A stretch of DNA of 64,000 nucleotides. It comes from Epinephelus fuscoguttatus. Lineage: Eukaryota > Chordata > Actinopteri > Perciformes > Serranidae. A program made the translations under genes and the position numbers. Below, piece by piece: positions 52,901 through 63,370 of the stretch (position 1 is its first letter; each line of letters begins with the position of its first letter). The notes under the pieces were generated by a model, which searched no databases, was not told where the DNA came from, and saw only the letters and a program-made list of their open reading frames with translations. The stretch is taken from the NCBI RefSeq assembly GCF_011397635.1, contig NC_064759.1, positions 12,172,428 to 12,236,427 on the forward strand, read 5' to 3'.

Positions 52901-54625
52901 GGACATATTGGGAGATACTTAATAAAGATCATATATATAATGGATAAACACCCTTACCTGTAAGTGTCTTGGTCCATGCAAACAACACCTTTACTTTATT
53001 GAGAAGAAACAATACACGTTTCAGAGGAGCAACATTTTTAATTCATGAAAACATGAGACAGGATTGGTTGGCTGGTACTAAAATTACAGAGAAGTAGAGA
53101 AGAGAAAAAGAGAGAATAGAGAAAAAAAAACTACTCATTGACAAAACTCTCTCAAGGTCCTCATTACGGAAAACGTGTGATCACAGTCCTATTTGTGTGT
53201 GTGCGTGTGCAAAGCTTCATTAGTGTGTGTCTTACAGTGTGTAGGCGAGGAACTGTAGGATAGGAACTCCAACACTGCTGTCTTCCAGCTCCACTCCCAC
53301 TCTCCTCCTGTCCAGACATTTCAGCAGAGCGCCCACTGCCCTAAGCTACCAAACGGATGTACAAACACACAGACACACAGACACACACAAAAAAACACAC
53401 ACATTAACAAAAAATGATGGACGGTTCATGATCAGCTCCTGCGCGATAGACTGATGGATAGGATGACATGTGGACAGCTGGCTCACCATAAGGGGTGAGT
53501 CAAAGGAGATACAGGAGGAGAGGTAGGACATTTTGTCTCTCTCTGAAATGGAGGCAGGAAGGAAAGGCAGATGGGCAGACAGTAGCCTCTGCTTACCGAC
53601 CTCCAGACCTGCAACATTCAAAATCGACTCAAAATCTGTTCATTTAAATTTAATGCAGAGAGATCCTGCCTGAAATTGATGAGGATAATTGGATATTATC
53701 GGTGTTTACCAAAGTCAACATAAGGATAAGTAACCACCTCTGGTTTGTAGTCTGGGTCTGAACCTGCGATAAGACAGAGGAAAGAAATCAAAATAGTTTA
53801 TTGTATGAAAGAAAACACTGACATGGCAGAACTGTGTCACTTTACTCTCAATAAAAGCCTCATAAAGTTGTGCATCATAGCTATACAATCTACTCCTCTC
53901 CCTCTTATCACACTATCAGGCTGCAGAGTCAAGCATCCCTAATCTCACTTCATTCCCTTGACCTAGAAACTACTTGTCTCATACCACGTCAAAACAAAAT
54001 TTTCTCAGTGTGACATTTTTTTGTTTCCCCACCCCATGCTGTGATTATATCTCAGAACTCACCAAGGTGTTGCAGGAAGCGTGTCATGCAGCTCTCCTGC
54101 TTTGCACTGGTAATAATTACATGGGGACTAACCTCCTGTATGACTAGACAGAAGAATACAAGTACTAGGGCACATGCAATACAGCAAGGCAAGCACAAGT
54201 GTCAGCTCATATACAGTACTGTCATTTCTAAGCTATTAAAAATGTATAAACACCATAAACCTACTCTAATTTAGGGACAAGGCTGAGATTATGTAACAGG
54301 CTGTGTATTGTTCACCTCTGGCCAGCAGGTGGAGCTCGTAGTTGTCAAGAGTGTCTCTCATGTAGTGTAAAGAGGAGTCCTTACTGTCATAGAAGCAGAG
54401 GCCCATCTGCCCATGTTGGGTGAAAACACTCAGTAAAACCTGCCAACATATAAATACATGAATGTGTATTTGACTGACAACTATTTATTGCTCTGCCAGG
54501 CTGAGTGGGAAGTTTGAGTTTACCGCAGGTGAGTCTTCTTCCTCTTCTTCATCTCCATTAATGCCCGGCGGACCAAACACGAATCCTCTTCCTCCTCCTC
54601 CTCTCAGACTTCCTAGTGCCGCCAT
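38409..54625 (-). CDS. msh5: MutS homologue 5 (meiotic crossover factor)
   Basis: A complete 819-codon gene (human about 834). MSH5 pairs with MSH4 as the MutSgamma clamp that stabilises meiotic recombination intermediates. Exons, 5' to 3': 54625-54524, 54439-54316, 54143-54063, 53763-53710, 53608-53487, 53345-53236, 52993-52958, 52659-52577, 52493-52448, 50665-50527, 50387-50325, 50242-50114, 49996-49924, 49782-49673, 48565-48485, 48383-48296, 48182-48115, 45874-45756, 45087-44961, 44224-44075, 43829-43755, 40459-40313, 40085-39948, 38693-38620, 38529-38409. All phases agree. The Walker A motif GPNSSGKS is at about 573-580, the [10 protein letters not shown] motif near 626-635, and Walker [12 protein letters not shown] with D652/E653. 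HTKVTDWQ and [10 protein letters not shown] match the MSH5 lever region. The mismatch-recognition domain of MutS is absent, as is normal for MSH5. The N-terminus is Gly/acid-rich and unlike human. Confidence 0.95.
39888..39940. repeat. (TG)n / (CA)n microsatellite beside an msh5 donor
   Basis: About 24 TG units on the plus strand. In the msh5 transcript this is a CA repeat beginning within about 10 nt of the GTAAAC donor of exon 40085-39948. Confidence 0.93.
40460..41139 (-). other. msh5 intron 21, first unassigned part
   Basis: The 3.3 kb intron between exons 43829-43755 and 40459-40313 contains two recognisable repeats (41140-41545 and 42150-42850). This portion holds nothing I can name. 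Confidence 0.4.
41140..41545. repeat. Dispersed repeat, copy 2
   Basis: Shares ordered blocks with 25950-27065 (CACTTGAGGCTGGCTCC, AGCAGAAATAAACATGTTTA, AGCCTGGTACAAAAATGG, GGTGGCTACTTCCATTAT). It is shorter than the first copy and lies in an msh5 intron. The class is undetermined. Confidence 0.5.
42150..42850 (-). mobile_element. 5'-truncated LINE, 3' end of the reverse-transcriptase ORF
   Basis: The minus-strand frame 42819-42481 encodes [19 protein letters not shown], then [20 protein letters not shown] and [12 protein letters not shown], characteristic of the C-terminal end of fish non-LTR retrotransposon polyproteins. The 3' UTR continues to about 42150 and contains AATAAAG-like tail sequence. 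The reverse-transcriptase core is missing, so this is a dead, truncated copy. Confidence 0.75.
42851..43754 (-). other. msh5 intron 21, part nearest exon 21
   Basis: No repeat boundary or exon is recognisable. A palindromic patch at about 43355-43390 (ATGATACTCAGAGCAGACTC with GAGTATC) forms a short hairpin. Confidence 0.35.
43876..43916. repeat. (TG)n microsatellite in msh5 intron 20
   Basis: About 20 TG units in an intron of only 245 bp. A second, shorter TG/CA-rich tract at about 44038-44069 lies next to the donor of exon 44224-44075. Confidence 0.9.
43951..44037 (+). pseudogene. Inverted partial copy of msh5 exon 6 inside msh5 intron 20
   Basis: On the plus strand 43954-44004 matches the coding strand of msh5 exon 6 (minus strand, 53345-53236) at 45 of 51 positions by my hand count. 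Its translation [17 protein letters not shown] parallels exon 6 [17 protein letters not shown]. After a one-base insertion at 44005, weaker similarity (about 23 of 32) continues to 44037, close to the exon 6 donor. The copy is in the opposite orientation to msh5, so in the msh5 transcript it is the antisense of exon 6. It has no splice sites of its own and is out of frame at its end. Confidence 0.85.
45970..46480 (-). mobile_element. Rex3/RTE-like LINE, 3' portion
   Basis: On the minus strand it runs towards a 3' end resembling AAGCGGATGAAAATTAATGG near 45970-46010, the usual tail of fish Rex3/RTE LINEs. Blocks such as CGGAGGAAACTCATTTCGGC, CAGAGCTCATGACCATAGGT and CTCCTCTGAGCTCCC are conserved in the endonuclease/RT region, here on the antisense strand. 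Frames are broken. It lies in the 2.2 kb msh5 intron 17 (45875-48114). Confidence 0.65.
46500..46800 (+). mobile_element. Rex3/RTE-like LINE, 5' portion in opposite orientation
   Basis: The sequence CACCTTAACATGGTGGTTTG with CGTGTCCCCGTGATCC and TGTGTTGTCCGGGGCC resembles the 5' part of the same LINE class, but on the plus strand. It sits directly after the antisense 3' portion, giving a head-inverted arrangement. Identification is from memory of the family. Confidence 0.5.
46850..47180 (-). repeat. Retroelement-like dispersed repeat
   Basis: TATTTGTATATACCACATTTCACC followed by AAGTGCTCTTCATAAAAC and AAGATGGAAACTAAAAATAAGC resembles a common teleost repeat with a TATTTGTATAGCACATTT-type end. 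Class not determined. A separate retroelement tail (GACAATAAAGTATCTTATC) lies at about 47685-47705. Confidence 0.4.
50666..52447 (-). other. msh5 intron 9, with a LINE 3' tail
   Basis: A 1.8 kb intron. The fragment at about 51060-51290 reads [16 protein letters not shown] in one frame, which resembles transposon- or retroelement-derived protein, but it is short and unplaced. The part 51815-52160 is a separate LINE tail. The remainder is unremarkable. Confidence 0.4.
51815..52160 (+). mobile_element. LINE (L2-like) 3' end
   Basis: Plus-strand sequence includes the terminal coding motif around GCTCCAAAGCTTTGGAACAG ([13 protein letters not shown]) and ends in ATAAATAAACTTGATTTGAT repeated, a typical L2-like tail. 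The coding part carries frameshifts, and the element is truncated at its 5' end. Confidence 0.65.
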
Positions 54626-55080
54626 GATGCTAATAATTTAACAGTAATAATTTAATGTTCTACATTAGTTATTTGAAAATATAAAAACGCACAATGTATG
54701 AATTAAACTTTCAAAAATAAAAAAAGGTGAGTTAGTTTGCCCTCTAGGTCAATAAACTAGCCAACAAACTGAAGGAAATGCAGGTTAGCCGTTAGCTAGG
54801 CGAGCTACCGTTAGCTAAGGTAAGCTTGAGCAAAGGTAACCAACAGTAACGTTAACTTAGCAGTTTAGTTAGCTAACATATTCTTATAGGACGGGTTGGG
54901 GCTTTGTAAAGTCAAGATAATGGGCCTTAAATATCATTATAAAATCGGATTTATAATTTAAGAGGTTGATAAAATCTTAGCTGTTACAATTGGTTGTCAG
55001 GGTCAGAGGGAGCTCACCTTCACACAAGTTTATGCGCTTTTTCTCGCGCGTCTGTTCCTCTGTTGTCATGACAACACTGT
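54626..55080 (-). promoter_or_regulatory. msh5 upstream region
   Basis: The start ATG at 54625 is followed by [12 protein letters not shown]. Upstream, GTTAGCTAGC-type short repeats (54780-54870) and CGCGCG at about 55043 precede a sharp drop in CpG content at 55090. The promoter is probably around 54950-55080. No TATA box is seen. Confidence 0.35.
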
Positions 55081-58000
55081 ACCGGATGTTGGTTCTTGTC
55101 TATGTTGTTTTAGGTTTTTATTTTTGCACAGTTTGAAAGTCACAAAATGACAAAAAATAAGTGGTATATAGAGCAGGGAGAGGCAGAAAATCAAGTTGGC
55201 TTATTTAAGCCTCCACTTAATATAAGTTCAAATTTCACAATTGTATAAAGAACACAAAAATTAACATACAAAGGTAATATGACAACATTAAGGTGATAGC
55301 GATCAAATTTTGTGTGTATATAGATAGATATTGTAAAACTTCAGTCAGTAGCTCAGGCTGTTATTGGCTTTTTAAATCACTGAACTCAACAGGCTTATAT
55401 CTGACAGGCGTCTATATGGGACAGGCCTTTAATCCCTTTTACACAAAGACTGTTGCTCAGCAAAGATGGGAAATACAATCAAATTGTTTATTTGAACCAG
55501 TATGAATATTGCTTGTATAAAATTAGGCTTTGAATAACAAATCAATTATGTGTTATATTATGACACTCACTTCATGGCACTCGAGGATTACGGCACCAGG
55601 CATACCGACACAGCACCACTTTATCCTGTTAAAACTATACTCATAACATGGATTAATATTTATGAAAACTACTTTTGATTCTTATAAAAGGTGGACTAAA
55701 GAAATATGAATCAAGGGAATCGAGGAAGGGACACATATTCTGACTTAATGACAGCCTCAGAGGTAGGGAGTCACTACTTATTTTTTTCATCATGTCGGTA
55801 AACCTGAATGAAATACAGTCTTCTCTGGTGCTCATGGTTTCAGTAAAATGAACTGAACTGAGCTGACAATGTGTAGGATCTCCGTATTGATAAAAGTATA
55901 GATATTTACATTTGTATGTGCAATCTAAACATCTAACTAATGTTAGCTCAAGTAGATAGTCAACAATCTGGTTTTATACATCCAAAGAACTTCTATAAAA
56001 ATGAACTGTTGGCAACCAGAGCAGGCATCTAATTGAGACAGGCGTTTATTTGTCAAAATGTGGAGCTACACCAGACTCGTAAAAGGGACTGGGTCTTTAA
56101 ATGGACCGTTCTGCATACTTTTGGTACTTAAAGTACATTTTCCTAATAATACTAATGTACTTTTACTTAAATTAAATTTGGACTTACTTGTAGTTGAGTG
56201 ATTATAGACCATAGTAATTCTACTTAAGTAAAGCATCTGTTGAGTCCTGAGCAAAATCATAATAGGCTATATGTCACTGAGTCAAACAAATAAACATGGA
56301 TACATGGACAGAAGTACATGGAGAAAATCAGCTACAAAACAGCAGGCAAATGTTCTTTTAAGTGTCTTTTATATCATTTTTATAGAGAAACAGTTTTTTG
56401 CCAGGTAAAACCATTCAATGAATTGGCACCTCTAAATATTATTAAAAATTGACCTCTGCAAGTGAGAAATTTAGGAGGATGAATATCTGCAGAGTGACGA
56501 GTTGAATAAGAATGAACCTGTGACTTGGCTTAAAAAGTAAGTCTTGAAATACTCAGGAATAGTCCCTTTCCACCTCCGACAACAGTTTAATTCAGGACCT
56601 CCTAATTCATCCAGTTTTTGCATTGTGATATTGCCATTCAATAAATATTTTTCATAGCTGGTAGACTGAATGTATACTTCTCACCTTCTAAAGGCTGGCT
56701 GTTGGGAAAACATGTTAAATACTTTAATTAAAATGTTATTTATTTTAATGTACTTGGTACAGTAGCAGCTGAACGAGCAGCCAAGAATATGAGTCATCTT
56801 AAATCTAACCACGCAGATGCTCATTTAAAGATGCTGAGTTGAGACAGATTGTTATCATTGAGCAATATAGAGGAATACCCAAATTCAGTTCATTCATAGT
56901 GTTGCTTGGGAACTATTAATAAATAAAATAAGCAAATGTATCATGTCATTTAAGAATCACTGATGAGTTTATGACAGTTTTATAACTGACAGAGGGTTTT
57001 TAACAATAGGTTTATTAATATTTTACACACATAAAAAATAATACAAAGTGAAAACTAAAAGCAGTTTAAAATGGGTCAAAATAAATTAATTTAATAATTT
57101 AATAAATTTAAATTTAAAGTCAAATAAATTATGAAATTAATATAAAATAAAAGGCACCTGTCATGACACTCATGATAGCAGGATATTCTCATTTTTTAAA
57201 GAAATATTCTGTATTGCGATTGTTTTGCTTTTCCTCTACAGTAAAACTACATGTCTGCCTCTCCAAAAAAAGGTAGGTTGCATTCTCCTTCAACCATAAG
57301 CTCACAGACAGCTTTTGTATATATTTTTTAAAGAGAGCAATCATTCTCCTGGCCTGAAGACTACCATCCATTATATATCGTGCATAATACTTTCCCAAAA
57401 TGACTGCACCTTTGAGCAAAGTGGAGTAATGACAGAGTTTAATGAAAATATTTAAATCACACATCTTAGGCTCTCTGAATCTTTACAGGCATCAACACAA
57501 TTTTAATTCCCTAACTGGCGTCATTTGGTCACCCCTTAACCTGGGAGACTGAGCCCATATTAAAAAATGTTGTCAGTATTACTCTGTTATTTCTTCCACC
57601 TGTATATCAGGCAGGTTTCAGTCAGTGAAAGCAAATGGGCATTTATATAACCCCCTGCAGGGAAAGGTTTTAGCTTAATGTTTGTTGTTTTGCAGGAACA
57701 GCGACAGTCACTGTTTCTTCATAATAATTTTCTCCTGAATGTGATGTATGTTTTCTAAAAGCCTCTAAAAGCATCCATGCCACCAAACAAAACAACTGAA
57801 CTGATCTTATTTTCCCTCCTTCTAACATTCACAAAAGGATTGAAACAGCAATAATGATGTTAGATTTAAACGGGGGCCATTTATTTTACACACAAAGAAA
57901 GAAACAGAGTTAAAGAGACACTCCACAAGTCAGGAGTGCCTTTAAATTCCTCTCAGCTCACTGTGAATGATTTAAAGCTTTTGTAGTTTCCAGAAACATT

Positions 58001-58130
58001 TCAAAATCTCAGCAGTGAACTATATATATTGTAATAAATAAAATGAATAATAAATACATTTGTCTGGCAATAATATCACATGGATGTAATAGTTGGGGTT
58101 GCAGAGGGTACAGACAGTGTTAAAGTGCAT
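55081..58130. other. Intergenic between msh5 and the SPSB gene
   Basis: Three kilobases of AT-rich sequence with no exon I can support. It contains an AAGTACATTTT/ACTTAAGTAAAG-type repeat patch at about 56110-56235 and an A/T-only stretch at 57040-57150. The short open frames have no family resemblance. Confidence 0.4.
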
Positions 58131-58139
58131 AGGCCAGTT

Positions 58140-58460
58140 TGATCAGGTAGGTTCTGAGACAGGATTTGAAGGATGTTATGCTGTTGAGCAGAAGGTTTTT
58201 CTAATCAATCCAGTACTGAACAGAGAGCCAGTGTAGTTGGATGAGAATGAAAGTGATGTGGTCAGATGATTTGGTGCAGGTAATGATCCAAGCAGCAGAG
58301 TTTTGAATGATCTGAAGCCTGGTAATGAGTTTGGTGGGAAGGCCAGAGAGTACTGCATTACAATAGTCAATACGCGATGTGACAAATGTATGGACCAGGA
58401 CCTCAGTGCTGGATTGGGACAGTGATGGGCGGAGTCTGGAAATGTTGTGGAGGTGGAAGA
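58140..58460. repeat. Probable dispersed repeat
   Basis: The block including GAGAGCCAGTGTAGTTGGAT, GCAGAGTTTTGAATGATCTG and TACTGCATTACAATAGTCAA has the look of a widespread teleost repeat, with a minus-strand open frame (58481-58176) rich in Ser, Pro and Leu. The class is unknown to me. A (TA)n run follows at 58576-58603. Confidence 0.4.
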
Positions 58461-58575
58461 AAGCAGTGCATCACTTTTCATATCGACCGAATCACTGTGA
58501 CGCTAACACAACAATCACACAGATTGCGGAGATGAGAAGAAAATGCAATTCCTGCCTTAAATAAACCATTTAAAG

Positions 58576-58603
<28 letters not shown>
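58576..58603. repeat. (TA)n microsatellite
   Basis: About thirteen TA units in the spacer downstream of the SPSB gene. Confidence 0.9.
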
Positions 58604-58608
<5 letters not shown>

Positions 58609-59175
58609 TAAACATGGTGGTCAGACCTATCTGACATGTCTGCTGTGCGTATTTTATGTACTTCGTTGCTTCAATAGTGTCTTTGATAAAGCAAATCTAT
58701 TGGCAAGGAAGATAAGTAATGTAATGCTGTGGACAGGGCCGCAGCAAAAGGTATTTAACCATCAAAAAAATCAGTTTCAGTGTAAAAGTGAGTGAATATT
58801 TGCGCCGCTTTATCTTACACACTAACAAATCGAGGCTGTGGAACACCAGCAATCAGTTTTGCTAAGTAAAACTACTCATTTTGTCGATGGGGTCTGAGGG
58901 CTTTGACTTAACGGCTTCAGTTCCTCTCCCAAAAGGCTGTCTGGTGGCAAGGTAAAGTGGTGAAATACTCTAAATGTAACGTACACCTCAACTGATATTG
59001 ATTTTTTTTTGATAGGCCTCTTTTTTAGGTGGCTAAAAACTAATTGAGGCAGCGTTCACTCAGTGCCATTTGACTTTATAAATTTGACACAAGGGTTTTC
59101 TACCTGTACATTCTTGTAAATAAACATTGTGTTTCGGTCTATAACACTTAAGTGATTGTCAAACTGTTTCCTACT

Positions 59176-59221
59176 GTGTGTGTATGTGTGTGTGTGTGTG
59201 TGTGCGTGTGTGTGTGCGCGC
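59176..59221. repeat. (TG)n microsatellite, interrupted
   Basis: TG/CG-interrupted repeat just downstream of the SPSB stop codon, so possibly within its 3' UTR. Confidence 0.88.
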
Positions 59222-59236
59222 AAGTATAATTGTACA

Positions 59237-60210
59237 TTATTGACTAGAAATCAGGTAGTGCTGGAGACGAAAGGGTAGAGGCAGCTTGCCAATTTGATTC
59301 TGCCTCTGTTCCCCTAAAAGCTGGCGAATTGACAGCCCACATAAAGCCATCAGTGCAGGGGGATCACCTGGGAAGGAGAGACAAAGAAAAACTCGGTAAG
59401 TTTATGTGTCTTATAAAACCCAAGTATTTTATCTAAGCAGATTTATGTTCACATCTGACACTCACGTGTGGCGCCGTTCAAGTATCGTAGTCGTATGCTG
59501 GCTCCTCCTCTCACGCTGCTCACTGCTGGGAACAGCTCCACTCCACGAGGAAGGTCTCTAAAGGCTACGCCAACATAGCTGCCATCAACAACAAATCCCA
59601 GAGTTCCTGCATCGGCATCCAGGACCAACAAGACGCGCTCAGGGATTGGGAGAGGTGTCCTTGCCACTTTTGTGTGTAATGAAGTCGAAGACTGTGTGCT
59701 TAAGTCCTCAGCGGCCTCAGAGTGGCACCTCGTTCTTGTTCCTGGGTAAAGTCCCAGTCTCTGTCCAGCATGCCACAGCTGATTGGTTTTGAGTTCCCAG
59801 CCCCAGGACTGTGAGTCTCCACCAATCAGCACAGTGTACCCTGAGGCCTGCAAAGGGCAGCTCTGCATAGTGATGCCCATGACGGCATGACTCCCTCTGT
59901 GGTCGGGACTCCACAACACCTCCCAAACATGAAGCCCGCTTTTCACCCCCATCTCTGCCCTCACCCCGTCGCTGCTCAGCTCAGCGGGTGATCGTGTCAC
60001 TTCCTGTTTGCAGGCAGACAGTAGGAAGTGAGGAGAGCAGTGGACCGAGCTCCAGTGTGAACGACTGTCTCCTGGAGCAACAGGAGAGGAGTTCAGAGTG
60101 ACAGCCAGACGAGAGGATGTGGGGACGGCCAGTGGAGGGAAAGCTGATGAAGAGGAGGGAGGGCTATCGTCTGCCCTGCTGTACAGCCGAACTGACAGTG
60201 AGACACCCAT
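59237..60210 (-). CDS. SPRY and SOCS-box protein (SPSB1/2/4-like)
   Basis: Two coding exons (60210-59466 and 59367-59237) give 291 residues. The B30.2/SPRY domain spans about 90-250, with GLHVWEVLW, GSHAVMGI, ESWGWEL-type SWGWEL, DADAGTLGFVVDGSYVGVAF and IRLRYLNGA. The last exon encodes a SOCS box: an elongin-binding BC-box (LMALCGLSIRQLL) and a Cul5-box with LPLPFRLQHYL. SPSB proteins recruit substrates such as iNOS to a Cullin-5 ubiquitin ligase. A Ser/Thr-rich insertion (about 165-200) lengthens a SPRY loop compared with human SPSB1, and the N-terminus is divergent, so substrate choice may differ. ATG 60210 is the first in frame after a stop (TAG) 48 bp upstream. Paralogue not resolved. 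Confidence 0.85.
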
Positions 60211-60479
60211 TGGTACAAACAGTCTGTACAGCTGAACACACAGGCAGGGTCGCTGCTAAGTGTTGTCAGAGGAGAACTGTGGAGAAGACAACAAAACACT
60301 AGGTTACACACTGGAACAAAATATATGATTACTTCCACAATAAGCAACTGTGACTTTGTGTAGAACTTTACTCACATTAGTCAGCTCCAGTTTACAGTTT
60401 ATTTGTGATAAAAATACCAAGAAAAATACAACTCCATTATCATTATTATTATTATAATTATTTTTATTATTTTATGCTG

Positions 60480-60745
60480 TTTTAGCTCTGGATCGACCTG
60501 CCCGAGGATGTAAGGCTGTCTGAGTCACTGGCTTCGTTTAAGTCTCTCCTGAAAACATACTTCTATCAGAAATCATATCCTGACTTTACCTGAGCTGACT
60601 GTCTATTTTATTTTTTACTAGATGGCTTTATGACATGTTATTTGTTTTATTCTTCTTGTGTTTTAATTGTGTTTAGTTTATTGTACAGCACTTTGTAACT
60701 GTTTTGAAAGTTGCTATATAAATAAAGTTTATTATTATTATGCTC
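60480..60745 (+). mobile_element. LINE (L2-like) 3' end with (TTA)n tail
   Basis: Plus-strand sequence includes CTGGATCGACCTGCCCGAGG (a terminal coding motif), TCTCCTGAAAACATACTTCT, AGCACTTTGTAACTG and AAATAAAGTTTATTATTATT. Truncated and non-coding. Confidence 0.7.
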
Positions 60746-60913
60746 ATGATGGGAGTGCAAATTTAGGTGGTTGCAGTGCTGGTATATTTTATATACAGTT
60801 GGTGCTTTTAGTTTACTTTAGTGTGCATTTACCTGCTATCACATTTTATATTCTAACTATAGGCTTCTAAATTATAAAGCTGATGAATGCAGTGGAGCAA
60901 AAGGAACCATAAT

Positions 60914-61456
60914 TACCTCGGCCAAGGAGGTTATGTTTAAGCCGGCGTTGGTCTGTTTGTCTGCAAAATAACTCAAAAAGTTATGAACGGATTTTGATGA
61001 AATTTCAGGAAAGGTGGATAATGGGACAAGGAACAGATGATAAAATTTTGGTGGTGATCGGTTGAAGCAAAGTGGATAAAATAATAAAAAAGTCTATCAT
61101 CTGACAGCCTCAGCAGCAATTCCAATTTCTAAAGACGGTGAAAATAGCGCCATCTGGTGGCTGGAAAGCACGTCTCGTTCTACTTGCTTAATGTTGTAAT
61201 TCTTAAGTTGAAGTTAATGTTCTGTGTTGGAAAAAAAGAACGTGAAAAATACAAAAAAACATATTATATTCTGTGTTGGTACAAAAAAACCCGAAATAAA
61301 TACACCACAGTGTCTCCATGGTGAAGGCATATTATAACCTAATAATGATAGTGATGCAAATAACCTAATTGTGATGCAGGCTGCAAAATCTGATGTAGAG
61401 GGGGAGGGAATATCACCTACTTGGCGGAGGTCTGCACTCTCTGAGTGCTTTTCTAG
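60914..61456 (+). mobile_element. Helitron-like non-autonomous element
   Basis: The 3' end has a perfect 6 bp stem (GCACTC 61434-61439, GAGTGC 61443-61448) followed four bases later by CTAG at 61453-61456 and then T, the layout expected of Helitron 3' termini. The 5' end is less clear (ACCTCGGCCAAGGAGG). The interior AAAAAGTTATGAACGGATTT belongs to a repeat common in fish. No helicase coding sequence. Confidence 0.55.
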
Positions 61457-61549
61457 TTCTCTCTGAAATTAAGTCCTCAAATTATATTTACATTATACAA
61501 AAAGTATAGTGTTTGGATCACCTTTTAGGCTTAAATCTTAACCACAGTT

Positions 61550-62475
61550 TAACCTGTCGGTACAGGGAGTGCCTGTGGGACAGGTAGAGCAAACCAAACT
61601 CCTCTGGGTGATATTAGACATCAGACTGAAGTCGTCAAAACAGATGGAAAAAACTGTTGCAGATACTGGAAGAGGTCTGGCAGTTATTAGGAGATGTGCT
61701 AAATTCTTACCACAAGAATGTATCTCACACGTTCAATCATTAGTTCTCACTCATTTGCATCAGTGTGCATCAAGTAAAGACTGAGACAAACTACACTTAG
61801 TCTAGAATAGAGCTGCACGACTCGCTCTAAACTGTAACAGAAGAGCTAATATCATCAGAATGCATACCACCTTAGGTCGGGCATTGGTGAAGGACAAGAT
61901 GGTTATTTCTTTGCTCTGTTTTATGAGAAATATTTCATCGTCCAAATCCCCAGCTATCCTTTACCATTTTTTTCTTTTAGCAACAACTATAAAATGAATA
62001 CTAAGCATGTGGCAAGAGGTTGTTTTTCATTTCCTGTTTCAAAAACAAATGAAATTATGGAATGGTTTGCCATCAGACATTATACATGCAGCAAGTGCAG
62101 CTGTTTTTAAAAAGAGGTTGAAGAGATACCTGATGGCACAGAACACCAGCACCTCACACATAGGGTTTGTTACATGATGCCTGACTGTATGAACCTTAAT
62201 GTGAAACTCTCCTGGTCTTTAATTCTCTCAATCACTGTATATGCTGTTTTTAGTAGTATTAAAATTACCTTTGAGCTGTAAAATCCTTATTATTATCACT
62301 ATAATTAATATAATTATTATTTTCTGACTATTTTGTGGTTCATCTAAAGGACTTGTCTGTTTATTTTCGTTTTGTTTAGTTTTTTAATTTTTGGTTTTGC
62401 AGTTTTCTTGTATATTTGTTGTCTTTGTCTGCCTTGGTAGTGCCTAATGGGGATCCAAATTAATTAATTAAAGTA
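61550..62475 (+). mobile_element. 5'-truncated LINE, C-terminal RT fragment and 3' UTR
   Basis: A plus-strand frame (61569-61784) reads QTKLLWVILDIRLKSSKQME and then IRRCAKFLPQECISHVQSLV, typical of the region downstream of the reverse-transcriptase core in fish LINEs. It continues out of frame through NRAARLALNC-like sequence and ends with GGGGATCCAAATTAATTAAT, a tail resembling Rex1-type elements. Confidence 0.65.
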
Positions 62476-63370
62476 ATTGTTTTGAAGTAAAGTACTTGAT
62501 CAAATGTGCTCACTTCCCATCACTGGGTGAGGTAGAGTAGATAAGGTAATAGAGAATATGATGAGTACGAAAAAAGTGAAGTGAATAAATTAGTAGAGTA
62601 ATAAAAGTAAACATGCACACAAACATGGGAAGTGACTCAGGTTATTTCACCTGTTGGAACAGGTGAGTAAAAACAAATGAATCTTACCGGCTGTGTCGCT
62701 GAATCCTTCGTTGAGGCTGTTTGCAGACATCCTCTTTCTGTGTGTTTATAACAGTCTCTTATCACACATCTCGTGCGTCTTATCGCGGCTCGCGAACGTA
62801 ACCGCGCCTCCCGCTCCGGTGTCTTGCTTACAGTATGTTTCTGTGGACGACCTCCGAGACGGGAACAGCACAGTCCATCATCTCAGATTGACGCCACACA
62901 GAGCTGCAGAGACAAGGACGAGACGAGACATCTCATGACGTGTTTGTAAACCCATAAGAAATCTTGGTGATACCAAACATCCAACTGTCAAATGATAAGA
63001 TATCACGAGCCATCATCATTTCACCTCTTATAATTATTCCCCTCTGGTTTTCTTTCGTCTATCGCGTCCTGTAATGGATGTAAACATAAATGGCGAAACA
63101 CAAGAAAAGGATCAAACTCGGACTTTTATACAACAAGAAGAGAAAAATGAAATAAAACCCAAATCGACTCATTATTCCGGAGAGCGCATGCGCAGAGAGA
63201 GGATCTTTAACTATGAGATTTAAAGCCCTGGATATTGTCTTACAGGCAACCTGGACATATTGGTCCACACTTTTCTTGTGAAACATTAAATTTATGAATA
63301 GAAGGTCAAATGATATTTGTCATGGAAAGATTTAAAGAGAAGGACAGCACTAGTTGTAGTTTCAGTTTAA

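Larger units (their letters stand above)
60211..62730 (-). other. 5' leader of the SPSB gene, with a small upstream frame
   Basis: A likely acceptor TCTTCTCCACAG lies at about 60279. A good donor (CAGCCG then GTAAGATT) is at 62688/62687, ending an exon that contains ATG at 62730 and encodes MSANSLNEGFSDTAG. Joined to the acceptor, this frame ends after a few codons, so it behaves as an upstream ORF, not the SPSB N-terminus. The G+C- and CpG-rich stretch 62770-62900 is the probable promoter. The intron contains a Helitron-like element and two LINE tails. Confidence 0.5.

Noticed and set aside
62688..62730. MSANSLNEGFSDTAG as the true SPSB N-terminus
   Set aside because: Splicing from the only good donor to the visible acceptors puts it out of frame with the SPRY domain or straight into a stop.
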